Shown: piece by piece, positions 7,568-14,857 of the stretch
Numbering within the stretch: position 1 is the first letter of the stretch
Layout of the letters: the number at the start of each line of letters is the position of its first letter
From: Trebonia sp.
Lineage (GTDB): Bacteria; Actinomycetota; Actinomycetes; Streptosporangiales; Streptosporangiaceae
NCBI GenBank assembly: GCA_030043595.1
Contig: JASHXJ010000008.1
Coordinates: forward strand, 1-22,044
Reading direction: 5' to 3'
Length of the DNA: 22,044 bases
Program-made: the position numbers and the translations under genes
Notes under the pieces: model-generated
What the model was told of the DNA's origin: nothing
The model's input: the letters and a program-made list of their open reading frames with translations, nothing else
Databases searched by the model: none

Positions 7568-9661
7568 CTACAGCAAGCTGGGACGCCGCCAGGGTTCGCC
7601 TAGCACGTGCTCGGCCAGGAACGCGAAGACGGTCTCGTACCAGACCCTGGCGTTGCCGGGCATGAGTATCCAGTGGTTCTCGTCGGGGAAATAGAGGAAC
7701 TTGGCAGGCACCTGGTGCCGGCGCAGATCCCACCACAGCCGGAGCGCCTCGGACACCGGCACCCGGTAGTCCTGGTTGCCGTGGATCACCAGCATCGGGG
7801 TCGTGATCTTCGCCAGGTGCAGGTGGGGCGAGTTCTCCTCGTACATTCCGGGCGCGGTCAGCGGGTCGCCGAACTGCGGGTAGAAGTGGTACGGGAAGTC
7901 CGTGGTGGCGAGCATCTGGTCAAGCGCCCACGGCCCCGCGTGGCTCACGATCGCCTTGAACCGGTCCGTGTGACCCGCGATCCAGTTCGCCATGTAGCCG
8001 CCGTACGAGCCGCCCATCATGGCCGTGCGTGACTCGTCGATGTCGTCGCGCCCGGCGGCGGCGTCGGTCGCCGCCATGACGTCGAGGAACGTGCGCTGTC
8101 CCCACCGGCGGTGACCGCGCTTGATGAAGTCGCTGCCGTAGCCGGTGGACAGGGCCGGGTCGGGCAGCAGCACCGCGTACCCCCTCGCGGCCATCAGCCA
8201 CGGGTTCCACCGCCACGACCAGGAGTTCCAGCTGCTCATCGGGCCGCCGTGGACCCACAGCAGCAGCGGCGCCCGGTGCTCTGGGGACGCTGTTTCCGGC
8301 AGCACCAGCCAGCCGCGCAGCGGCTGGCCGTCGTCCGCGGTCGCGGCTATCTCGGTGAGGCGGCCGGGCAGCCTGAGCTGTCCGCCGGGGCTCGGCAGCG
8401 GCACTGTCCGGCCGGTGGCCAGGTCGATCCGCACCGGCCCTGGCGCGGTGTCGACCGCGTCGCGCAGCGCGTACAGGGCGGCGCCGTCCGGCGCCGCGCT
8501 CAGCTCGGTGTAGTGGCCGTCGTCGGCGGTGACCCGGGTGACCTCGCCGCTCGCGATGTCCACCCGGAAGACCGGGCGCCTGCCGCCCTCGTCCGCCATG
8601 AAGAAGATGGCACGGCCCGACGGCTCCCATACCGGATCCTGCGGCCAGCGGTCCAGGTGCGGGAGCAGGTCGCGCGCCTGGCCCGGCTCCCTGGCCGGCA
8701 CCAGGACGAGCGTGTAGTGCTCCGGCTCGTCTGCGGTCAGCTTGGTTCCGCGCACGCACGCCACGTACCGGCCGTCCGGCGAGAAGGCGGGGCTGTGGAA
8801 GTTCAGCTCGGGGTCCGTGAGCAGCACTGTCCGCTCACCCGAGGCGAGATCGACCAGCACGAGCTCCTGATGGAACAGCACGCCGTCGCGCCATCGCCAC
8901 CACGTGGTCGCGGCTAGCGTGCCGTCCGGGCTCAGCGCGAACGACGGCTCGAGCAGCGCCCGGCCGGCATCCGGGGTCAGGTCGCGCGTCGCGTACGTGC
9001 CGCCGTCGCCGGCCGGCGCTGTCGCCGTGACACCGCCGGGGGCACCCTCCTGGGCGCCGTCAGCGGTGCCTTCCGGCGTGACGGCAAACAGCCGCAGGTC
9101 GGCTGGCCCGAGGTCGTGATCCCAGAAGCGGGCAGGCACCGTCTCGTGCAAGATCGCGGTGACACCGGCGTCCTTCCGCTCCTTGCGCAGTCGTTCGTCG
9201 TCTGGGAGCACAGGGGACATGACCGCGATGGCGTCGCTTCCGGCTGCCGTCTCCAGCCCGGTGACGCCGCCTGCCGGCGACGCGATGACCCGGGCCTCGC
9301 CGCCACCGGCGGGCAGCAGCCACAGCGCCGCGCGCGAGTCGCCGTCCTCGGCTTTCCCGTCGGGGTCAGGCCGTTTCGAGATGAACAGCAGGCCGCCGCC
9401 GGGGAGGAACTGCGGGCCGCCCTCGCCCGCCGCGGACCTGGTCAGCCGGCGCGGCTGGCCGCCGTGGACGTCGATCCGCCAGATGCTCGTGACGTACTTC
9501 TTCCGGTCGGCGCTCAGCGTCTGCACGCTCGCCGCCAGCCAGCTTCCGTCGGGCGCCAGCCGCAGCGCGGTCACCCTCGGTATGGCCACGTACTCGGCCA
9601 GGTCGTGAAAGGGAGTCGCCGCGTCGCCGGGGGCGGGCGCGGCTGGCACGCCACTGGTCAT
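7568..9661 (-). CDS. S9 family serine peptidase (prolyl oligopeptidase / acylaminoacyl-peptidase type)
   Basis: The 697-residue protein has the two-domain S9 layout. The N-terminal half carries WD40/beta-propeller-like repeats (several SPDG and APDG turns, for example FSPDGRYVAC near 293-302). The C-terminal half, about 430-697, is an alpha/beta hydrolase. Catalytic residues are visible: Ser552 in GGSYGGY, Asp631 in HGNQDYRVP and His663 in FPDENHW; the HGG oxyanion motif is at 471-473. No signal peptide is seen, so it is probably cytoplasmic and degrades oligopeptides. The ATG at 9661 is only 3 bases past the cysN stop, so it is co-transcribed although functionally unrelated. Exact specificity (dipeptidyl, acylaminoacyl, prolyl) cannot be told. 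Confidence 0.93.
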   Translation of the reverse strand: MTSGVPAAPAPGDAATPFHDLAEYVAIPRVTALRLAPDGSWLAASVQTLSADRKKYVTSIWRIDVHGGQPRRLTRSAAGEGGPQFLPGGGLLFISKRPDPDGKAEDGDSRAALWLLPAGGGEARVIASPAGGVTGLETAAGSDAIAVMSPVLPDDERLRKERKDAGVTAILHETVPARFWDHDLGPADLRLFAVTPEGTADGAQEGAPGGVTATAPAGDGGTYATRDLTPDAGRALLEPSFALSPDGTLAATTWWRWRDGVLFHQELVLVDLASGERTVLLTDPELNFHSPAFSPDGRYVACVRGTKLTADEPEHYTLVLVPAREPGQARDLLPHLDRWPQDPVWEPSGRAIFFMADEGGRRPVFRVDIASGEVTRVTADDGHYTELSAAPDGAALYALRDAVDTAPGPVRIDLATGRTVPLPSPGGQLRLPGRLTEIAATADDGQPLRGWLVLPETASPEHRAPLLLWVHGGPMSSWNSWSWRWNPWLMAARGYAVLLPDPALSTGYGSDFIKRGHRRWGQRTFLDVMAATDAAAGRDDIDESRTAMMGGSYGGYMANWIAGHTDRFKAIVSHAGPWALDQMLATTDFPYHFYPQFGDPLTAPGMYEENSPHLHLAKITTPMLVIHGNQDYRVPVSEALRLWWDLRRHQVPAKFLYFPDENHWILMPGNARVWYETVFAFLAEHVLGEPWRRPSLL

Positions 9662-9664
9662 GTG

Positions 9665-10927
9665 TCAGCGCGCCTCGGTGATCATGACCGTGCCGACCGT
9701 CGTGTTGGTCGCCTCGTCGATCAGGATCATGCCGCCGGTCAGCCGGTTGCGGGCGTACGGGTCGGCGAATACCGGCTGCGTCAGCCGCATGCGGACGCGG
9801 CCGATCTCGTTGAGCCCCAGCGAGGCCGCCGACTCGTCCCGGTGCAGGGTGTTGACGTCGATCCGGTAGTGCAGGTCGGTGACGATTCCCTTGACCGTGC
9901 GCGTCGTGTGCTTGACGATCAGCCGGGCGCGCGGCGCGAGCGGCCGGTCGGCGGTCATCCAGCACACCATGCCCTCGATGTCCTGGGCGGCGCTCGGGCG
10001 GTTGTTCGGGCGGCAGATCAGGTCGCCCCGGGAGATGTCCACGTCGTCGTCGAGCAGCAGGGTCACCGACATGGGCGGGAAGGCCTCGGCCACGTTCTCG
10101 CCCGCGGCCTCGATCGCGCGGATCCTGGTCGTGAACCCCGACGGCAGGTGCAGCACCTCATCGCCTGGCTTGAGCACGCCGCCGGCCACCTGGCCGGCGT
10201 AGCCACGGTAGTCGTGCAGTTCCGGATCGCTCGACGCGTGCGGCCGGATCACGTACTGCACGGGGAACCGCACGTCGATCAGGTTGCGGTCGGACGCGAT
10301 GTGCAGGTGCTCCAGGTGGTGCAGCAGCGACGGCCCGTCGTACCAGGGCATGTTCGCGGACCGCTCGACCACGTTGTCGCCGTGCAGCGCGGAGATCGGG
10401 ATGAACGTCAGGTCCGGGATCTCAAGCTTGGCGGCGAACTTCGTGAACTCCGCGCTGATCTGCTCGAACACCTGCTGGTCGTAGCCGACCAGGTCCATCT
10501 TGTTCACCGCGAGCACCAGGTGCGGCACCCGCAGCAAGGTGGTGAGGAAGGCGTGCCGCCGGGACTGCTCGGTGAGCCCGTTCCGCGCGTCCACCAGGAC
10601 GATGGCCAGGTCGGCGGTGGAGGCGCCGGTGACCATGTTCCGCGTGTACTGGATGTGCCCGGGGGTGTCGGCGATGATGAACTTCCGCCGCGGCGTCGCG
10701 AAGTACCGGTACGCGACGTCGATCGTGATGCCCTGCTCCCGCTCCGCGCGCAGCCCGTCGGTGAGCAGGGCCAGGTTCGTGCCCTCCTCGCCGCGGTCCC
10801 TTGACGTGCGCTCGACCGCCGCGAGCTGGTCTTCGAAGATCGCCTTCGAGTCGAACAGCAGCCGCCCGATCAGCGTGGACTTGCCGTCGTCCACCGAGCC
10901 GGCGGTGGCGAACCGCAGGATGTCCAT
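9665..10927 (-). CDS. cysN: Sulfate adenylyltransferase subunit 1 (GTPase, CysN)
   Basis: CysN is the GTPase subunit of ATP sulfurylase; GTP hydrolysis drives formation of adenosine 5'-phosphosulfate by CysD. The 420-residue protein is an EF-Tu-like GTPase: P-loop GSVDDGKS at 10-17, G2-region EQGITIDVAYRYF, DTPGH at 87-91 and NKMD at 142-145, followed by beta-barrel domains. The length is that of a stand-alone CysN; no C-terminal APS kinase domain is fused, unlike mycobacterial CysNC. The ATG at 10927 lies two bases after the cysD stop, consistent with a stoichiometric CysD-CysN complex. No cysC or cysH is present nearby in the window. Confidence 0.97.
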   Translation of the reverse strand: MDILRFATAGSVDDGKSTLIGRLLFDSKAIFEDQLAAVERTSRDRGEEGTNLALLTDGLRAEREQGITIDVAYRYFATPRRKFIIADTPGHIQYTRNMVTGASTADLAIVLVDARNGLTEQSRRHAFLTTLLRVPHLVLAVNKMDLVGYDQQVFEQISAEFTKFAAKLEIPDLTFIPISALHGDNVVERSANMPWYDGPSLLHHLEHLHIASDRNLIDVRFPVQYVIRPHASSDPELHDYRGYAGQVAGGVLKPGDEVLHLPSGFTTRIRAIEAAGENVAEAFPPMSVTLLLDDDVDISRGDLICRPNNRPSAAQDIEGMVCWMTADRPLAPRARLIVKHTTRTVKGIVTDLHYRIDVNTLHRDESAASLGLNEIGRVRMRLTQPVFADPYARNRLTGGMILIDEATNTTVGTVMITEAR

Positions 10928-10929
10928 GT

Positions 10930-11841
10930 CTAGAAGTAGCCCTCTCGCTTGCGGTCTTCCATCGCGGCCTCGCTCGTCCTGTCGTCGGCTCGCGTCTGCC
11001 CGCGCTCGGTGATGCGGGTCGCGGCCACCTCGGCGATCACCTCAGCGACTGACTTCGCGGTGGACTCGACCGCGCCTGTGCAGGTCATGTCGCCCACCGT
11101 CCGGTACCGGACGGTGGCCGTGAACAGCGGCTCGTCCTCGCCGCGCTGGACGAACGGGTTGTCGGCGAGCAGGATCGCGTCCCGCTCGAAGACCTGCCGC
11201 TCATGCGCGTAGTAGATCGACGGGATCTCCAGTTCCTCCCGCTCGATGTACGCCCAGATGTCCAGCTCGGTCCAGTTGGACAGCGGGAACACCCGGATGT
11301 GCTCGCCGCGCCTGATCCGCGTGTTGTACAGGTTCCACAGCTCAGGCCGCTGGTTCTTGGGGTCCCACTGGCCGAACTCGTCGCGGAAGCTGAACACGCG
11401 CTCCTTGGCCCGGGCCTTCTCCTCGTCCCGCCGCGCGCCGCCGAACAGCGCGTCGAAACGGTGCTCCTCGATGGCGTCGAGCAGGGTCACGGTCTGCAGC
11501 CTGTTCCTGCTGGCCCAGCGCCCGGTCTCCTCGACCGCACGGCCCTGGTCGATGGACTCCTGCACGGACGCGACGACCAGTCGCACACTGAGCTGCGCCA
11601 CGCGGCGGTCCCTGAAGTCGATCACCTCGGAGAAGTTGTGCCCGGTGTCTACGTGCATGACGGGGAACGGGATGTTCGCCGGCCGGAACGCCTTCTCCGC
11701 CAGCCCGAGCATCACGATCGAGTCCTTGCCGCCGGAGAACAGCAGCGCCGGGCGCTCGAACTCCGCCGCGACCTCGCGCATGATGTGGATCGACTCGGCT
11801 TCCAGCACGTCAAGCTGGGACAACAGGTAATCAGATCGCAT
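10930..11841 (-). CDS. cysD: Sulfate adenylyltransferase subunit 2 (CysD)
   Basis: CysD is the catalytic ATP-sulfurylase subunit, an N-type ATP pyrophosphatase that adenylates sulfate. The 303-residue protein has the PP-loop SGGKDS at residues 36-41, the HVDTGHNF block and, further on, the GGARRDEEKARAKER stretch typical of CysD. The C-terminus ends in an arginine-rich DRKREGYF tail, also typical. The ATG at 11841 lies inside the last codons of cysQ (11-base overlap), so the two are probably translationally coupled. It forms the catalytic pair with the CysN encoded directly after it. Confidence 0.98.
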   Translation of the reverse strand: MRSDYLLSQLDVLEAESIHIMREVAAEFERPALLFSGGKDSIVMLGLAEKAFRPANIPFPVMHVDTGHNFSEVIDFRDRRVAQLSVRLVVASVQESIDQGRAVEETGRWASRNRLQTVTLLDAIEEHRFDALFGGARRDEEKARAKERVFSFRDEFGQWDPKNQRPELWNLYNTRIRRGEHIRVFPLSNWTELDIWAYIEREELEIPSIYYAHERQVFERDAILLADNPFVQRGEDEPLFTATVRYRTVGDMTCTGAVESTAKSVAEVIAEVAATRITERGQTRADDRTSEAAMEDRKREGYF

Positions 11842-12613
11842 GCGTCGCTTCCCGGATCGCTTCCAGTAGCAGGCCCGCGATGGCGGGCCGGCAAACCAGG
11901 ATATCCGGCATCAGCGGATCTTCCCGGTTGTACGCGAGGTCGGTGCCATCGATCCGCGACGCGTGCGCGCCAGCCGCTCGCGCGACCGCGACCGGCGCGG
12001 CGGTGTCCCATTCGTAGAAACCGCCGGCGTGCACATACGCGTCGGTTTCCCCGCTGATGACCGTAGCGACCTTCGCGCCGGCCGATCCGCACGGGACCAG
12101 CTCGGCGTTGAGCAGGCCCGCGACCTGGTGCACGAGCCGAGGCGCCCGGCTCCGGCTGACCACCAGCCGGAGCGGGGAGGCGTCTGCCCGGGCGCGGTGG
12201 ATCTGCCCAATCGCGGCGGTCGACAGCACCCGGTCTTGGGCGGGAAGCGCTACCGCGCCGGCGGTCAGCGTGCCGCCTGCCGCGCCCGTGGCATCCCGTT
12301 CCCACAGCGCCACGTGCACGGCCCAGTCGGCCCGGCCCTCCTCGCCGAACTCCCTGGTCCCGTCCAGCGGATCGACAATCCAGACCCGGTCGGCGGCCAG
12401 CCGCGCCTTGTCGTCGATGCCTTCCTCGGAGAGCACCGCGTCCGCCGGCCGGCGGGCCGCGAGCTCCGCCGTGAGGAACTCATGGGAGAGCCTGTCACCC
12501 GCCTTGCGCAGGTCGTCTCGGTCTCCGCCGCGAGCTCGCAGGCCGAGCAGCAGCCGCCCGGCCTCCGCCGCGAGATCGCGGGCGAGCGCGTGGTCGTCGT
12601 CGGCTGTCGTCAA
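11831..12613 (-). CDS. cysQ: 3'(2'),5'-bisphosphate nucleotidase, inositol monophosphatase family (CysQ)
   Basis: CysQ removes the 3'-phosphate from 3'-phosphoadenosine 5'-phosphate, the by-product of PAPS use, keeping sulfur assimilation running. The 260-residue protein has the metal-dependent phosphatase motifs: SEE at 62-64, DPLDGT at 81-86, and the C-terminal EWDTAAP at 201-207. The start is a rare TTG at 12613, supported by GGGAGG seven bases upstream; no ATG or GTG with a comparable site is near. Position before cysD-cysN, with an overlap into cysD, supports the CysQ assignment over a generic inositol monophosphatase. Confidence 0.92.
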   Translation of the reverse strand: MTTADDDHALARDLAAEAGRLLLGLRARGGDRDDLRKAGDRLSHEFLTAELAARRPADAVLSEEGIDDKARLAADRVWIVDPLDGTREFGEEGRADWAVHVALWERDATGAAGGTLTAGAVALPAQDRVLSTAAIGQIHRARADASPLRLVVSRSRAPRLVHQVAGLLNAELVPCGSAGAKVATVISGETDAYVHAGGFYEWDTAAPVAVARAAGAHASRIDGTDLAYNREDPLMPDILVCRPAIAGLLLEAIREATHAI

Positions 12614-12638
12614 GCTGGCTCCTCCCGCCGGGTCCCGG

Positions 12639-13220
12639 CTAGACGGGGTCGGTGTGGTAGGTGTTCTGCGCCTCCGTGAGGCCCTTGGTGATCACAGCCT
12701 CCGTCGCGTCAGCGCAGCGATCGATCGCGAAGGGAAGCTCCCCGCGTTCGGCAGGGGTGAAATCGCGCAGCACGAACGTGGCCGGATCCATCCGGCCGGG
12801 CGGGCGGCCGATGCCGAAGCGCACGCGGTAGTAGTCGCGGGTGCCGAGGGACGCCGTGACCGACCGCAGCCCGTTGTGCCCGTTGTCGCCGCCGCCGAAC
12901 TTGAGCCGCACGGAGCCGAACGGGATGTCCAGCTCGTCGTGCAGCACGACGAGCCGCTGCGCCGGGAGCTTGTAGAACGCGACGAGTGCGGCGACAGGTC
13001 CGCCCGAGAGGTTCATGTACGCCTGCGGCCGGGCAAGGGTCACCGGCTGGCCGGCGAGGCGGCCCTCCGCGATGTCGTTGCGCGTTCTGTGGGCCTTGAA
13101 GCGCGCACCCATCCGCTCGCTGAGCGAGGCGAGGACCATCTGCCCGGCGTTGTGCCTGTTGCCGGCGTACGCCGGCCCCGGGTTCCCGAGGCCGGCGATG
13201 ATCCAGCGTTCGTCCGCCAT
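12639..13220 (-). CDS. pth: Peptidyl-tRNA hydrolase
   Basis: Pth releases peptidyl-tRNA that has dropped off the ribosome and is essential in bacteria. The 193-residue product has the family's normal length and motifs: GLGNPGPAYAGNRHNAG at 10-26 (Asn13 and catalytic His23), YMNLSGG at 68-74, HDELDIPFG at 94-102 with catalytic Asp95, and GGGDNGHNGLRS around 109-120. The ATG at 13220 has only a weak GGGG purine stretch upstream and follows rplY by 21 bases, the usual rplY-pth pairing. It is 25 bases upstream of cysQ with no terminator, so read-through into the cys genes is likely. Confidence 0.98.
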   Translation of the reverse strand: MADERWIIAGLGNPGPAYAGNRHNAGQMVLASLSERMGARFKAHRTRNDIAEGRLAGQPVTLARPQAYMNLSGGPVAALVAFYKLPAQRLVVLHDELDIPFGSVRLKFGGGDNGHNGLRSVTASLGTRDYYRVRFGIGRPPGRMDPATFVLRDFTPAERGELPFAIDRCADATEAVITKGLTEAQNTYHTDPV

Positions 13221-13241
13221 GGCGCCCCGCTGGCTCGCGGG

Positions 13242-13886
13242 CTACTCCCCCTCGGCCGCTTCGGCGGGGACTGGCGCCGCAGCCGCCTCCGGTGCCTCGG
13301 CGGCTTCCGGCGCGGCTTCGCCGAGATCGGCCTCGATCTGCTCCGCGGTCGGGGCCGCGAGCACATGGAGCACCAGAGCCTCGGGATCGACCTGGAGGGT
13401 CGTGCCCTCCGGCAGCGCGAGGTCCTTGGCGTGCACCGCGGTGCCGATCTCCATGCCCGCGACGTCCACCTGGATGCCCTCAGGGATGTGCGTGGCCTCG
13501 GCCTCGACTGCGATCTGGATCATCTGCTGGTCCAGCAGGCCGCCGGAGAACACCTCGCCGCTGACCCGGACCGGGATGTCCACGGTGACCTTCTCACCGC
13601 GACGGACCTCGATGAGGTCCACGTGCTCGATCACGCCCCTGATCGGGTCCCGTTGCACCGCCTTGGGCAGCGCGAGGCCCGCCCGGCCGGACAGGCCCTC
13701 GATCCTGAGCAGGGCGTTCGGGGTCTTCAGCGCCAGCATCAGCTCGTGCTGGGGCAGCGACAGGTGGCGCGCCGCGGAGCCGTGCCCGTAGATGACGGCG
13801 GGCACGCGACCGGCCCGGCGGGTGCGGCGGGCTGCCCCTTTGCCGAACTCGGTGCGCGGCTCGGCTTTGATGCGGACCTCAGGCAC
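13242..13886 (-). CDS. rplY: 50S ribosomal protein L25 / general stress protein Ctc
   Basis: L25 binds 5S rRNA in the large ribosomal subunit. The 214-residue product is the long Ctc/TL5 form: N-terminal L25 domain (about 5-92, including GKGAARRTRRAGRVPAVIYG and the VDLIEVRRGE junction) and a C-terminal TL5-type beta domain (about 97-185). It ends in an Ala/Glu/Pro-rich acidic tail. The GTG start at 13886 has GGAG nine bases upstream. In many actinobacteria rplY directly follows prs; here it is separated from prs by a regulator island. A TAGACT hexamer at 13929-13934 (minus strand) may be its -10 box, but no good -35 is visible. Confidence 0.96.
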   Translation of the reverse strand: MPEVRIKAEPRTEFGKGAARRTRRAGRVPAVIYGHGSAARHLSLPQHELMLALKTPNALLRIEGLSGRAGLALPKAVQRDPIRGVIEHVDLIEVRRGEKVTVDIPVRVSGEVFSGGLLDQQMIQIAVEAEATHIPEGIQVDVAGMEIGTAVHAKDLALPEGTTLQVDPEALVLHVLAAPTAEQIEADLGEAAPEAAEAPEAAAAPVPAEAAEGE

Positions 13887-13946
13887 GGTCAGTCACTCCT
13901 CATGCGGATAAGTGCGATGCGCCAACGCAGTCTAGCCGAGAAACAG

Positions 13947-13984
13947 CGTGCGTGCGGATGCGAGCATTTCCGCATCCACGCACG
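13947..13984 (-). terminator. Hairpin downstream of the 37-codon ORF, upstream of rplY
   Basis: Arms 13947-13962 and 13971-13984 pair over 14 bp (CGTGCGTG and GATGCG with their complements), interrupted by a 2-base bulge, with an 8-base loop. On the minus strand the stem is followed by CTGTTTCTC, a short T-rich run. It lies 27 bases after the stop of the small ORF at 14012-14125 and 60 bases before rplY, so it probably ends the small transcript. It could instead act as a leader hairpin of rplY. Confidence 0.55.
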
Positions 13985-14011
13985 GCGAGCCGGCCAGGAA
14001 CGTGCCCGGGT

Positions 14012-14125
14012 TCAGGCCACGTGGTCAGGCACCATGGTGTCCGGGACTGTGCCGGGGAGAGCTGCCATGCTCAGGGCGCCGGCGGCGGCCTCATCTCCTT
14101 CAGGGCGGATAACGAGCGTTTCCAC
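14012..14125 (-). CDS. Small ORF, 37 residues, C-terminal TVPDTMVPD motif
   Basis: I do not recognise this gene. A GTG at 14125 with AAGGAG eight bases upstream opens a 37-codon frame that begins VETLVIRPEGDEAAAG and ends LPGTVPDTMVPDHVA. The end resembles the PGTVVPETVVPE repeats of the small ORF at 14729-14857 in sequence and in acidic Pro/Thr/Val composition. There is no signal peptide, cysteine or membrane segment. A hairpin with a T-rich tail follows 27 bases after the stop. A good ribosome-binding site, a downstream hairpin and the shared motif support a real small gene, but at this length chance cannot be excluded. Confidence 0.45.
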   Translation of the reverse strand: METLVIRPEGDEAAAGALSMAALPGTVPDTMVPDHVA

Positions 14126-14139
14126 GCCACCTGCTCCTT

Positions 14140-14173
14140 TCCGGTTCTTCAGCGATTCCGGTTCTTCAGCGAT
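14140..14173. repeat. Tandem 17-bp direct repeat (two exact copies)
   Basis: TCCGGTTCTTCAGCGAT occurs twice without gap at 14140-14156 and 14157-14173. The second copy contains the stop codon of the possible ORF at 14166-14384 (minus strand), and the first copy lies just before the AAGGAG ribosome-binding site of the 37-codon ORF. It looks like a recent local duplication; any regulatory role is unknown. Confidence 0.9.
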
Positions 14174-14384
14174 GCGCGATCATGTCCGGGGCGTCCTGGC
14201 CTTGGCCGTTCTCGCCGCACTTCTGCCCTGACAGTGCATCGCGGGCGGCCTGGCGTGACCTGCGCCGGGAAAATTCCTGAAAGCTCTTGGCACTAGCCTC
14301 CGGCCGCGCCGGATAGCACGGTTCCGCAATACCAGAAGCACCTGCCGGCACGGCCTTCACTCCGGCCTTTTTCCCATCCGTCAC
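14166..14384 (-). CDS. Possible small ORF, 72 residues, unknown function
   Basis: This product is not recognised. A GTG at 14384 with a modest GGAAGAG purine stretch six bases upstream opens a 72-codon frame beginning VTDGKKAGVKAVPAG; the middle is basic (a FSRRRSRQAARD stretch). It contains two cysteines and no signal peptide. Third-position GC is roughly 70%, clearly below the neighbouring housekeeping genes, so it may be recently acquired or not coding at all. It would end about 40 bases before the 37-codon ORF and could form a small operon with it. The in-frame extension to a TTG at 14474 has no better support. Confidence 0.3.
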   Translation of the reverse strand: MTDGKKAGVKAVPAGASGIAEPCYPARPEASAKSFQEFSRRRSRQAARDALSGQKCGENGQGQDAPDMIAHR

Positions 14385-14560
14385 GCCAGTCTCTTCCGCT
14401 GGCTTTGTATGCGCGCCGACCACTTTTGCGGGTGATTTATACCGATATGTCGTGCGTAACACATACAAGGCCAACAGGAGAGGCTGGAGAGACTTGCATC
14501 GCGTGACAGAACGGACTCAGGGGGCGGCTGGCGGCAGTAAGGCGGGGTGCCGGAAGACAA
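14385..14560. other. Gene-free, relatively AT-rich stretch
   Basis: No convincing gene is seen. The minus strand holds CGGTATAAATC at about 14433-14443, a possible -10-like TATAAA for the small ORFs downstream, without a good -35. TTGTATG (14405-14411) and CATACAA (14462-14468) form a distant inverted pair of doubtful meaning. Confidence 0.4.
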
Positions 14561-14599
14561 ACCGCCCGGCTCGAGCAGCTATGTCTCGAGCCGGGCGGT
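14561..14599 (-). terminator. Strong hairpin terminator, 15-bp perfect stem
   Basis: ACCGCCCGGCTCGAG (14561-14575) and its exact complement (14585-14599) enclose a 9-base loop. On the minus strand the stem is followed by TTTGTCTT, as in an intrinsic terminator. It lies 130 bases after the stop of the repeat-peptide ORF at 14729-14857 and is the first strong stop signal after it. On the plus strand no T run follows, so it appears to be directional. Confidence 0.75.
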
Positions 14600-14728
14600 G
14601 TCCTGGGCGTACCGCCCAGGCCGGCGTCCCGGCAGCGCGGGTAGCGTGCCGCCGGGAAGGGCCACGCGCGCGGCTCCAGGGGCTCCGCAGCCGCCCGCGT
14701 GGCTACGCCGGCGCTCCTGCTGGCAATC

Positions 14729-14857
14729 TCAGGACTCGTCCTCGGGGACGACGGTGTCCGGGTCGTCGTCTTCCGGCACGACCGTCTCCGGCACCACTGT
14801 CTCCGGAACTACGGTCTCGGGCACGACGGTGCCCGGCTCAGGGTTGGTGTCGGTCAT
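14729..14857 (-). CDS. Small acidic repeat protein, 42 residues, tandem VVPET repeats
   Basis: This gene is not recognised by name. It begins with ATG at 14857, seven bases after a clear AGGA site (AAAGGACGGGAAA). The product starts MTDTNPEPG, then reads T-V-V-P-E four times in tandem, an acidic break (DDDPD) and a fifth TVVPE, ending DES. It has no cysteine, membrane segment or signal peptide and is strongly acidic. The repeat copies differ only at third codon positions, which suggests selection on protein sequence. However, the opposite-strand frame shares those wobble positions, so this alone does not fix the strand. The start site, the terminator at 14561-14599, and the position after an AfsR-like gene favour the minus strand. 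AfsS (63 residues, repeat-containing, next to afsR) is the closest known arrangement. Confidence 0.6.
   Translation of the reverse strand: MTDTNPEPGTVVPETVVPETVVPETVVPEDDDPDTVVPEDES

Noticed and set aside
14579..14665. 28-codon minus-strand ORF (VALPGGTLPALPG...) with GGAG eight bases upstream, between the VVPET ORF and the terminator.
   Set aside because: Its stop lies in the loop of the terminator hairpin and it shares no clear repeat with the other small ORFs; likely chance.
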